Assembly: GCA_018398815.1 (NCBI GenBank)
Contig: CM031595.1
Coordinates: 141,700,471 to 141,764,470, forward strand
Length of the DNA stretch: 64,000 nucleotides
Source: Conus ventricosus
Lineage: Eukaryota > Mollusca > Gastropoda > Neogastropoda > Conidae
Reading direction: 5' to 3'
Shown in pieces: positions 1 to 12,438 of this stretch. Positions within the stretch are counted from its first letter, which is position 1. Every line of letters starts with the position of its first letter. Below the pieces are notes generated by a model. The model ran no database searches. It was not told where the DNA came from and saw nothing but the letters and a program-made list of their open reading frames with translations. A program made the translations under genes and the position numbers.

Positions 1-950
1 TGCCGCGAGTCGTCACCCGTGCCGGTCCGGGTCTCGGCAAGGGTCCCCAGGGGCCGATGATTGCCGGACGCGGCATGAGAGGAGAGAGTCTCCTTACGCG
101 ATCGAAGGCGAACAGGCGATCCAGTCGGGGAACGGGAAGATTTAGAACGGGCAGGTCCTTTCATGGGGGCCTTGCCCTTGGATTTCGGCTTAGTGAGGAT
201 GAGAATGAAAAACAGTCGGCGATGATGGCCGATTGCCCGTTCGACTGAGACTGCCTGTTGGACTTCGATCGCGACGATCGTGTGTCCGCCATCCGGTAGA
301 GGGGGAATCGTAATGATGGTCGCGCGTCCCCTGCGCGGAACCCTCCTCTACACCGATCGTACGCTCATCGTGTGCGTGAGCGGTTTGTCCCGTGGAATCG
401 ACACGCGGCCCCTCCGGGGTAGAGAGCGACTGCCGAACAATGGAGCGTCTCGAGCCGTTAGTGCCCTTCACCATGTTGGGCACTGGTGGTGGGGGACAAA
501 CACGGAACGCACGATCGCAAAGGGGAGACAAAGAGGTGGATCGAGGGATAGAAAGAGCTCGACCAACCTCGGGAGAGACACTGGAAGTGTACTAAATGTA
601 ACGAGATCTCAGTGTTAGATCGAGGAAGGTCGATCGTAAGTGACGCCGGTTTTGGCCGGTCGAAAACAAAATGGCGGAACGACCGGTGGAGAAATGGAAA
701 CCGAGTGGACGACGTGGAAGTTAGTCGAATCGGAGTCCGAATGGAAGGAGAAGGGACTGAGACTCGGAGAACAAGGGGCCGTAAAGGCAAAAAGGGGGGG
801 AGAAGAGGTGAAACCGGCGATGGAGTTCCGACTTTCGAAGATCGAAAAGAACGGAAGGCGAAGTCGCGAGTGCCGAGACAAAGGCACAAGGCGAGGATGG
901 CGTGGTTAAATAGATTAATAAAGCACACCAAACCAAAGCCCACCGGCTAC
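1..950. other. CpG-rich block of unknown nature
   Basis: Base composition differs sharply from the AT-rich sequence that follows: CpG is frequent and the words TCGATCG, CGATCG and CCGG recur. A basic open stretch at 612-986 on the plus strand has no recognisable domain and I do not call it a gene. The block could be a promoter-type CpG island of a neighbouring gene, ribosomal spacer DNA or a foreign segment. I recognise no rRNA core sequence in it. Confidence 0.4.
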
Positions 951-2229
951 AGTAAAAGGGCGAAAAGCGCAAGCCACAACAAATAAGCAAACACAAAGCT
1001 ATCTTAACACAACGGCAAAGAGAAGGCGAGACAGAGCACAAGACTTATCTTGCTTGGACGGCAGGCCGAGAGAGAATGAGGTACGGGAGGTTGACACTGG
1101 CTTCTTCCTACGGCGGAAGCGGGTTGGTCATCACGTGACTGTCTTATATTACTGCATTAGCCACACAAAAACTTCGGCCTGGCAGAGCTGACTAACTGCC
1201 GTGAATGCTATTGTCTGACATGGTACAGTATATGACGCCAAAAGTTGTTTACACAAGACAATACACACACTTTTAAGGACACAAGATAATGCCAAGGATA
1301 TACATTTGCTGCACATGCACACACAGGTAGTCACAGCACACATTCAGAGACAGTCTGTCTACCAATTTATCATAAGGAAACCTTATCACACTACAATCTG
1401 TGCTTATTTTTTGTATAGTCACACATGGCTACATGTACAGTTTATGGTACAACAAATGTTCCGGTACAGTTACTCAGGGATGCATACAAAGTTTGTTGCA
1501 CAATAATGAATCAATAAATTCAAAATTTATCACACACCATGGCAGAATTAGTACAAGCCGATTTCCTCTAAAAATAGTAAAGTCTTTCATATTTGACAAA
1601 ACAGCAGTTCAAGCGGAGATAAATAATCAGCACAATGTTTGCTGTGTTCCCCATGTAACATGCTTCTGCTCAAAATACATTCCAAAAAATTTAACGGAAA
1701 AACTTCTCATTTTACATTCTACATTGACAAAATGTGTTTGTGAAATTGACATCATGAGCCAACAAAAGTGCACTGTTGAATGACATCTGACAATGCTTCC
1801 TCTGAAAATCAGCTGGCTGACAAGAACCAAGCAGATCCATTTCCGAACCTTCAGACAGTAAAATCTTTGTTTCAGATCAAGTTATTTCAAGGCCTCTTGT
1901 TCCGCAGGACATACGGTTGAATGGGAAAAAGCAGCCCAAACCAGAGTGCTGGGTCTCACGGACAAATAATGAAGAGCAACAGTCTAACACCTAATGGTGC
2001 AGTGTAACTATTCCAACCTGGCACTTGCCCATGTGCATTTTATCCTGTGAAAAGCCTTCAAGAAAACAATTGTAAGATACACATTTCTATAGAAACTTTT
2101 GGGTGGAAATGTCATGTGTCATAGGTCTCAGTATGTGTCCACAATGATATTTTCATATTTTCCAGATCGTTACAGAAAAGTTGTCCTGCAACTCAGACTG
2201 ACAACTTATTTTCACTTTCTTGGTAGGTG
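951..2229. other. AT-rich non-coding stretch; possible last exon of the Tudor gene
   Basis: No domain-bearing exon is visible. On the minus strand an AG at 2018-2019 precedes a G at 2017; joined to the preceding exon ending at 2890 (phase 2) it would read Leu-Leu-Glu-stop, with TAG at 2010-2008. This would end the Tudor gene and make the lower sequence its 3' UTR, but no convincing AATAAA was seen and the call is speculative. Confidence 0.25.
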
Positions 2230-2889
2230 TTCTTGTTATCAAAACAAAGGCTGACAATATGCTTTCTTGAAAAGTGTTCAAGTTACTACAGGGTTCAAGT
2301 CCTCAAGAGTGACATCAAGCATTCTTGACTTTTCAGGCAAGTATTTAATTATTACAGATCAACAATATCCTTTCCTGCCTGTTCACAAAACCATCATGTT
2401 ATTACACACTGACACCATACACTTTTCACTTTTATCACAAGTGTTTGAACTGTTGCAGACTAATCAGAAGCATTTTTTTCCCACAAGCATTCATGTTTTT
2501 ACAGACTAACAACATACATTCTTGACTTTTTGTTATATACATTCATGTTATTGCAGGTTACAATATACATTTTTGACTCTTGTCTCAAGCATTCATGTTA
2601 TTACTAACACTAAATTCCTGATTTTTTAAAAAACAAGATATCATGTTTTAACCGATTGACAATGTACACACTTGACTTATGTCACAATTATTCAAGTTTA
2701 ACTGACAACGCATTTTTCATTTTTCTACGAAGTGTGCATGTTATCATTGATTGACTCTTTTCACAAACATTCATATTACAACAAATTGACAGCATACATT
2801 TCTGACATCTGTTACATCTGCTCCAATTATCTAACAAACCTTTAGCTTAACACTTCAGGATATCCATCAATGTGTGTGTGCCTACTTAC
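2230..2889. repeat. Decayed ~58-bp minisatellite at a splice donor
   Basis: About ten diverged copies of a unit with the theme CATTCATGTTATTACAG, then GACAACATACATTCTTGAC. The unit resembles the plus-strand text across the Tudor gene donor at 2889/2890 (CTTACAGGCTTGACGACAG). On the gene strand several copies still read CT followed by GTAA. The array lies wholly in the sequence downstream of that donor. Confidence 0.6.
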
Positions 2890-3049
2890 AGGCTTGACGA
2901 CAGCAAATCCTTGTCTATGAGGTACTGATTGAGATTGCCCGTAGCCTCAGTGAACAACTGAGCAAACTGCCCCGTCCGTCAGGTAAACGAAATGTGGGGC
3001 AGACCATGCATGACTGACCAAGGACTGCAGTCTCCAGGAATTTGCGTGC
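2890..3049 (-). CDS. Tudor gene exon: C-terminal part of the extended Tudor domain
   Basis: Acceptor TTCTTTGTAG precedes GCACGCAAATTC; donor is GTAAGTAG. It continues KERE from the previous exon as [12 protein letters not shown] and ends in [18 protein letters not shown], the pattern of the nuclease-like half of extended Tudor domains. The first part and the last part are in different frames, with shifts between about 2950 and 3000 (the middle reads PHFVYLTDG in a third frame). Two small indels restore continuity in principle. Because both sides remain family-like, I read this as sequencing or assembly error. Confidence 0.75.
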
Positions 3050-6000
3050 CTACAAAGAACCCAAGAACTGTCCATTAGTAAGACAATAAACAGACATGGA
3101 TTTGAACACACGTAAGACAACACGGAGTGAGAGAGAGAGAAAAGCATGAAATAGAACAAGATAGAGAGAGAAGCATAAAGTAGAACAACAGGTTTAAAAA
3201 AAAAAAAAAAGAAAAAGAACAATTTTCTTTTTCATGTTTTCCACTTATTTACATGTATATTTCATTGTTTTCATGAGGGGAAAGTGAACGAAGATATAAA
3301 GTAGTCACCACCAGAGGCAGTAATAAAGCACTAAAACACAGACATACACGCTCCAAATACTGTATGCAACTGACACTACCACCATCTCTTCACTCCCCAT
3401 CCACTTCCTACCCAAACACTTCCCCCACCATCCCTTTGTCATTACACATAATACACATAAAAAATGCATGAAGCAGATACATGAGACAGGTCCAAAAACT
3501 TCAAGCATGAACTTTCGTTTCTTGGATGCCTCCATCTCCAACCCACCGTCAAACAAACACACACGTGTTGAAGTGTATGCGAGTGTGTATGTGTGTGCCT
3601 TGTGTTTTGGCGAAGCCGTGTCAATCAGACATCTGTGGGTATGCACACATCTACAGTAGTGCACTGCATGTAATGCTACGATGTTTCTGGTTTAGGGTGG
3701 AGGTTGTGCGCATTACCTCCCTCTCCTTAGGTCCCACATAGCGTGTGTTGTGCAGCATGACTTTCTGAGCGTAGGGTTTGACAGACGCCATCTCCTCCGG
3801 CAGCTCCACCAGGTCCTTGAACTTCACATCCTCACAGTTTCCGTAGTCAATGTACTGAATCTTCACTGATAATATAACACAGGTCACAACCTCAATGAAC
3901 TGAAGTGTGAATCTTCACTTGAAAACATAACACAAGTCGCAACATTAGTGAACTGAATTTTCACATGACAAACAATATGAATCAAAATCAGTGTGTTCGA
4001 TATCTTTGCATGAAAATATAGTCCAGGATCTGAATCTTCACTTGAGAAGATAGTACAGGTCAAAAAGTCAGTGAACTGAATCTTTTCCTAAAAGATTCAA
4101 GTCATAATCTGTGAATTCAAACTTTATTCAAAAATATCGCTCAGGTCACAAAATGTTGACTCTTCATATGAATATACAACTCAGGTCATAAAGTCAAGGT
4201 ACTGAATCTTCATATGAAAATATAACTCAGTCCACAGTATACTCAGATTTCATCTGAAAATGTAACTCAAGTCAAAAAGTCAATACACTGAGCCTTCATC
4301 TTAAAATAACTCATATCGAGTCATAACAAAATCAGTTTACCAAGTCTTCATCTGAAAATATAAGTCTGGTCACAAAGTTAATACACTGAGCCTTCATCTA
4401 AAAGTGTAACTTGAATCACAAAGTTAATGTACTGAATTTCATCTGAAAATATAACTGACATCACTGAGTAAATGCACTTAATCTTTACTAAAAGTATAAC
4501 ACAGATCACAAAGTCAATGCTCCGAATCTTTACTTGAAAATATAGTACAGGTCGCAAAGTCAATGCGCTGGATCTTTACTATGAAATATAACTCTGGTAA
4601 CAAAGTAAATATTGAATCTTCACCTGAAAAATACAACTTGAGTTACAAAGTCAATGTATTGAATCTTAATCTGAAAATATAAAACTGATGACGAAGTCAA
4701 TGTATTAAATCTTATCTGAAGATATACTCTGGATCACAAAATCAATTCATCAAATCTTCATCTAAAATTATAACTTAAGTCATACAGACAATGTATTGAA
4801 TGAATCTTCATACAAAATATAACTCAGGTCGTGCAGTCAATGTATTGCATCTTCATCTAAAATATAGCACAAGTAACAAAGTCACTGCATTGAATCTTTA
4901 CTTAAAAACATAACTTCATGTTACAGTGTCAGTGTATCATATTTGTGCCTTATGACACAAGTCACAAATGCAGTACATTCAGTCTTCACTGAAAATTCTT
5001 CACTTCAAAACAATACACAGTTCATAGTGTCAGTGCACTGAATATACTGAATATATGCTTTCAGTTAGCAGATCTGCCTTAACACTATCATAAAGTACAC
5101 ATAGTCAAAATTGTCAATCTTCATCTCAAGTACCAGGTGTAAATGACATACAGAAAGAAAGACAGCAACATAAAAACCACACAAACCTTTTCACCACCGC
5201 CAGAGCTGTTTATCTTCAGCTGGCACCTATACCACTCTCCATCCTCCGAAAACTTGCCTCCGTAAATCTGACACATAAACATAAGCCATCCACTTCAAAA
5301 CTACCTTCAGCAGATTTTGCATAACACAGCCTCTCCTGCATATTATAAATATCATTCATTTGAAAATAGGATTCATACAGATTTTACTCAACATTTGGCA
5401 TTTTCCTGAAAAACAAGTTGCATCTTCATAAAAAACCAACACTTTTCTCACATATGTACCACTCCTCTGAAAATCGGATTAACAGAGGTTTCAAATGTAA
5501 TCATGCTTTGATCCGAAAATTCAGGCATGAAAACAGCAGAAGACAAAAAGAGAGAGGGGAGAAAGGTGGGGGTCCCGGAACCACAGATTGCACCAAGTAG
5601 GGCCTCTGGTGAGATTCAGGGACTTTGCCCCCTGAAGCATGGAGGGGGTGGGGGTGGGTGGGGGGGGGGGGGGGGGGGGTGCTAAGCATTTCTGAAGCCA
5701 ACCATGGACAATGAAATGTACATGCAAGTTTTAAAGAGGCCTCCTGAAAATGACATTGTTGCAAGCATTTCAAAAAGTTTTGATGAGTATCAAAATGCAA
5801 ATATGTATGAGGACCTGATGCCAGGACTTGTTACATTTCTAAAAATCTTCTTCACAAATTAGGTCTTAATGAGGGACAGTAGTAAATGTTTGAAACTAAA
5901 AATAAGCAAGAAAACGAACATGAGCACTAATCTGTTGCAGTGGAGAACACCCACACCAAATTCAAAGACATAACACAAATCTTTTCCTGCTGAAAGACTT

Positions 6001-9000
6001 CTGTTATCAAAAGCATGTAAAGCTTTTCAATCTACCTACTCCACACACCTGAAATTCTAAAATCACAATGTTCCGAGTAGAAAAAACGAATGTCCCAGTT
6101 TAGAGACCCCAGCTTCTGCCCATGTGTGAGCCAAGCAATACCCTCAACAGAAAGGGAGGCTTGTAAACTAGGACTCCACTACAACAGTGTTTGATATTAA
6201 TAGCGGTAGGTCTTTACTCTCACTTTGACAAGCCCTCCCCTCCACCCCCCAAAACAAATCAGTTGTGGTTATGGTAACCCTTGAGACACTATATTTTTTG
6301 TTTGCCAGTGCTAAATTGTTTTCAATAGATAGAAACAAAGAAAGAAACATTCACACACTATCTGATGGTATTATAGAGAATGAATTGCTCCCTGTCCAAT
6401 TTCAAGTGTCAAAAAAGGAGGAGGTAATTCTCTGTGCATGCCTCTCCACCACCCTCTCCCCCTCTCAAAAAACAAACAAAACTTGCATTCAAACTGGTGC
6501 AATCTGACATTAATCTCAGCATCCAGAGGTGCATTATCCATTTTTCTGTCCATCATGGACACCACCACTAATTTGTACAATTGCTGTTGATATCCTTCAC
6601 TTGTGAATATCATGCTGATGTGATGCATGTCATTCTGCTCACACAAAGAAGTTTAAACGAAATCTGAAGACGTCAGAGTCATCTGGTGACATACCAAATA
6701 CAAGCATTCAGCTGATTTCCCCAACTCTTTTCCTCACCCTTTCCCTACCCTTCACCACCCAAATCAAGCAGTAATTTGATCAGTTTTTTTAAGCCCAGCA
6801 AGGAGCAGAACAGTTGTCTTTGAGCTGAACAAAGAAGCTAAATTTCGATTTTACACCAATGAGAAATTTTTTAAAATCTTCATTGCTGATAAAAGTATGT
6901 ATCCACTGAGCTTGCAAGGCAAGCATCCACTGGCCATTTAGGGGGAGGAGGAAGGCTTTCCCAGACTATTCTGGGCTTAGCATTACAGTGTTTTTAAACA
7001 GATAGATAAAAAAAAAATGTAGGACCAGAGTGATCATGCAAAGGACAGTATGAGTACAGGGCGACTTACCTTTCCAGGCTCAGGCCGACTCTGCAATGTG
7101 GGAGCATTTGCGCAGATTTCAGCCAATTTCGCCCTGAGATTTTCCACTTCAACCTGAAGAGTCTCGTTCAGATCTTGACACCAGTACAGCGTGGGAGTCT
7201 CAACGTGTGTCACGTACATAAGCTGTTCAACAACCAGTCAGAAATGTCTCACTTTAGACAACACGAATCATTTTGAGAAGTGATAAAGAGTTTTGGTCTA
7301 TCAACACATCTTACATGTTGCTTTAGTTACCATTCACCTAGTGACTCAGTATGCATGATAACAGACATGGAAGAAGATGGTTTAGTTTAATGTCCACTCA
7401 GCATGACTTTTATTATTTTTAGTGACATACTGTGTACTGCTTTGAAAAGGAGGCACCCTGCATAGTCCTTCCCTCCCACAGGAGCCTGGATCAAATTATT
7501 CGTTTGTTTGTAGTCGGTGTTCTCTTCTTCCATTGTCAGTCGTCCTAGAATGAGTCTGAGTGATGATAGTGCCTTCCCTTGTTGCCTTCCCTCCATGGCC
7601 GTTTTCAAGACTATCAGGCGGCCTTCTTCTTGCTGAGTGGTGACGGTCCTGTGCTGTCTGAGGCCAACTCAGGAAACATGTAGGACAACAATCACCTAGG
7701 TCCACATCCATTTTGTGCCTGTGGAGAACGTTATCACCACTCCCTTCCCCATGGAGAGGGCCCTGCTGGTCGTGCCAGCCACAGTGAAGTTGCACAGTGG
7801 CAGCTGCTCATTGCCCAACTGCCCCACAGCCTCAAGAGCCGTCCTACAGCAACACTTGCTAGATCCATCTGCATTGCTGATGACAAAGAAATTAGGTTGT
7901 ATTGCCATGTGCCTACCTGTCACATCGGCCCCTTCCAACGATAATGCCACTTCAAGCAGGTATGTTGACAATGTCAAACATGGACATACAGTGAGCATGA
8001 TACACGTGCTGTAACTTGTGATGAATGTGCAGCATCAGCTCTGCAAGAACTGGTTTGTGGCTCCAGCACAATTTGTCATGATCAATATCAATGTGTATGT
8101 AGAGTTGTGTTTGCTATGAACTTTTACATGTCCAAGCTTCAAGTCAGTTGAATCTTCGTCAGTTGAGTCTTTTTTCAACATTTCATTTTCATATTTGACT
8201 TCTGCCATTAGTTAAAATATATTACTTGAAAACAGCTTAGCTGTTGCCCAGAGTGGCCTTGGTTCCCTTATCATCCACTAGAAGATGAAATGCACTTTAT
8301 TCCTTACAAATTAATGATGTAATGACGCATAAACAAAAATATATAACCTCACAAAACCTAAAATCAACTTACCCTGGTTTTCACATTCTACCTGCTGAAT
8401 TAAGAGTAATTTATCATAACAGGAACTAATTTCAGTGACTTCACACAAACAAAACATGAAGAAAAAAAACCAAGAATACTCAACAACGGACACAACCGCT
8501 TGTCAGTTTCTTTCACATTGTATTTGCCAGTGAGCAGACAGATTTTTTCCCAAAGTTTCTTTGAGAACAATAGTTTAGCCACCAAAGCATAGACATTCAG
8601 ACATTCTCCACCCATTCAACTCAGGCCAACAATGCCAGTGCAGCCAGTACAGCAGCAGCAGCATTGCTTTGCATTGCAAAAGATTGTGGCTGCTCATCTA
8701 CATCAAATCTGCAAAATTTTATAAGCTGTGATCATAGCCAAATTTCTAATAATTTTGGATAATCTATAACAAAATGAATATCATTTTCTGTGAAAAAGAA
8801 CTGCATGAAACTATTCTATTCGTATGCTTAGCATTGTTTCTTATGGAAATTTCTTTTTGTGTGTGTGTGTATTATATCTTCTATAAATATATGCCGGTTT
8901 GATCATTTGTAATGACTGCAGTACCAGATTAACTCCACTCTTAAATCTTGAGTGGTTCGTACTGAATCAATAGGCAATTGATAATTATTCAATTACAGGT

Positions 9001-11440
9001 ATGCAAGGAAGATGTAATTTTATTGGAATTAAAACAAGTCTATCAGGATGTATCGAGCCTGGCTTCTGCGATGATTCCATAAAACTAATCCTCCCTATAG
9101 GTCATAAGTCCAGTGGCCACACTGTTCTTGAAATGGATGGCCATGCAGTGCCTGATACTCCCATGATTCCTCACTGCGTCTTCACAACTTCATTATAATT
9201 CTATTGTTAAATACCATGTTTCATGCATAAGTCTAGTTAATGGAAACTTGAGAGATTCAATTGATCATTTCTATATACAGAAACTGGTAACTTGCATATA
9301 GTATTGACATACTCTTGTTACCTTCCTTTGGAATGCCTCATTGTCTTTCTTTTTTTTTTTTTTTTTTTGTTGTTGCTAGCACAGGTATGGTGCTCTCCTT
9401 CCCTCTCTCTTTCTCTCCTTTCTTTGATGTATCTGCTTTAAATTTCTCTCTCTCTTTCTTGCTCACTAGCTTTGTTTTGCACTTGCTCTTACGTCTCTTT
9501 CCGACATGACAACACGAATGCACACACAGAAACGCATACACAAAAGCACACACATATGTAATTTAAACATTTTTAACAATTTTAAAAAAAATTACATACC
9601 ACTGACCCAGGAAGGCGGTTGGCCCATAATGCAGAGGTATATTGGTCTAGAAATTAAACACAAAAGAAAAATCATAACAATAATATCACCATAACAATAA
9701 CAATAACAATAAAACAATCAGGCAAGGTACAATATTAATTACAATGACAGGAATACAATAATGATAATGATACTACTTTTACAACTACTGGCTACTGATG
9801 ATAATAGTCATAATAAAGCAAAATCAATGTAAAATTTGCCATTAGCAATGCATTAACTCTGACATTTGGATCATTATTAGTGAATTGTATCACAAGAACA
9901 GAACTGTACTGATCCAGTAAATCACAAACAAATAACTTTTCTTTTAAACAAATTTTTTTTTTTAACAAACATCCACATTCTCTATGTGGTTTCAAAGTAA
10001 TGTGAGTCTGAGAGGCTAGAAGTTCCCACATAACTTCAGATATAGGTCCATTAAATATCCATGCAGAAAGAACAGACTGTGGACACACATGTTGGCTGTA
10101 GCTTCAAGTAAACACAAAGCAATTTTCAGTGTCATGCCAACGTCCTGCAGACAAAAAGGAAGAAAATACTACAAATGCAGTAGATAGGAGTGGAAGGGGC
10201 AATGGGAAAGGTGAAAAAAAAAAAGTAGACAGTGCTCTACTAGAGCACCCGTTTCATATCGCAAAGTAACATAATTGCTGGTTTCAACTATATTAACAAC
10301 AAGTTTTCATTTAGATTTATGTCATCGATTGGAAAAAAATCAAGGATTAGAAGTGGCATTCCAAAAATTTCCAGCAGCAAAAATGACGAGGAAATCAACT
10401 GAAAGAAAAGTGGAAATCAGATAAAAGATGACAAATAACATGCCTGTTATTTTTTCATGGCTATTACAACTACAGGACCCTTTCAGGGCTGGTTACCATA
10501 CACACAAAAATCCCGTCGTGAAAGAAAAAAAACCTATACACTGCCCAATATGATGCTATACTATTGACCAATAAAACCTAGTTTTGGAGACTTTGGATAG
10601 TGTTTAACAATACTACCACTTGTAGTTAGATTTCTGAAAAAGAAAAAAGGTCAAATATCATAAACTGTGATGAGGAAGAAAGTGTAAAGACTTCTTAGAA
10701 CAGAGACAGAGAAATACGGCAGGAAAAACAGAAAATTAGAAGAATCATGAAAAAAAAAGACAATCATAAAAAACGAAAGAGAATCACAGAGACAGAGAAA
10801 AAAGGAAAATACTAACACATTTTCCTGAAGGTGGAGACATAACTCATTCTGAAAAGAAGAAGAAAAAAAGAAGCGTCAAGGGGCATGGACACAGTTTTAC
10901 AAAAGAAAAACCTAGTAATGACCACACCGGACCCGTCACTACAGTAGTGACAAGTAAACAGGTGTACAGCAGTGACAGATAACATAAATGCAATTAGCCA
11001 ACAACAAATCATGTACGCACTAAAACGACAGACGAAAGAAAGGAGAAAGCAGAACATGGGGACGGTCAGCGCCAAACATGAGCAAACAGTCTCCATGGTG
11101 AAATGGCGGTCACTGGGAGGTGGCCAGGTTGAACCTCTGAGGCATCTACTGGCTGGCTTTTTCAGCCCTCACACAGACCCAAGAACTGCTGGGACTTGGA
11201 AGTGTTATCACCAAAAACTCCAACACAGCCAGGTCAGCAACAAGCCATTTCTCACAATGGGTGCAAACTCACAGCTTTAATGTTCTAACACCCAAATGGA
11301 AGGAAAATGGAACATTCTCGTAACGCAGCTGCAGGTACTCAGGAGAATCCGAATGAAGGCTGTAACGTAACGTTTCTTACCTCTCCTTCAGGGCCTGGTG
11401 ACGGAGATCCTGTGGGCTCCACTGCAGGCACTGTCACCAC

Positions 11441-11496
<56 letters not shown>

Positions 11497-12227
11497 TACA
11501 TACACACACACGCGCGCCCGCGCACACACACACACACACACAGACACACACGATTCAAAAACATGCATACAATCAACAACACTTTATTCTGACAGACGAT
11601 TAGTGCAGCATGCTAGTACATGAAGAGATTAGGGACAAGGAAATATTAACACCTGACAAAGGTGAGTCATAAAGTTCGACATAGGTGACAAGAAACCCTG
11701 CTGACAGTTATGTAACTGTAATAAACTCACTGATAACAAGCATGTGCTCATATGTGAAAACTCACCATAGATAAGAAAGGTTAAATAAGAAAAGTTAAAT
11801 ACATACAGATAAAATGTGAAATGAGCTACTCTCCTTGGTTTTAGATGTGGGTGCTGCGCTGAACTGAGCTACACTAAAACTGCAAGTGGCAAGTTAAAAA
11901 AAAAGTTAAAATAAAAACGCAAATACCATAGAAATTGAAAAATCTCACTATGTCAAGTGTGTTACCAATAACGAGTGGAAAAGAAAAAAACAGTCACACC
12001 CCCACACACACACACACACACACACACACTGAAATGAACATGATAAAACTGACAGATATCATGTGTTTGTGTCAGTATAATGTAAAGTGAAGAAAGCAAG
12101 AAAACAAAAACCAACTCCCCGAAAAGTGTGGTGTCAGAAATGAGCAACATTAAACACACACAGAGAGACTCAAAAAACAGATCAAAAACAAAAAAACATA
12201 AAACCCCACCCCTCTGATATCAGGTGT

Positions 12228-12302
<75 letters not shown>

Positions 12303-12393
12303 CTGAGAAGTCTGCAACAATTTTCTTAAAAATCACTGATGCTGATGTGAATTTAGCAATGGTAACACACATGCAAACACACACACACACACA

Positions 12394-12438
<45 letters not shown>

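Noticed and set aside
612..986. Basic 124-codon plus-strand frame
   Set aside because: Arg/Lys-rich by composition only; no motif and several overlapping frames are equally open.
9001..9198. 65-codon plus-strand frame
   Set aside because: Starts at a GT-like intron word and has no family signal or paired splice site.
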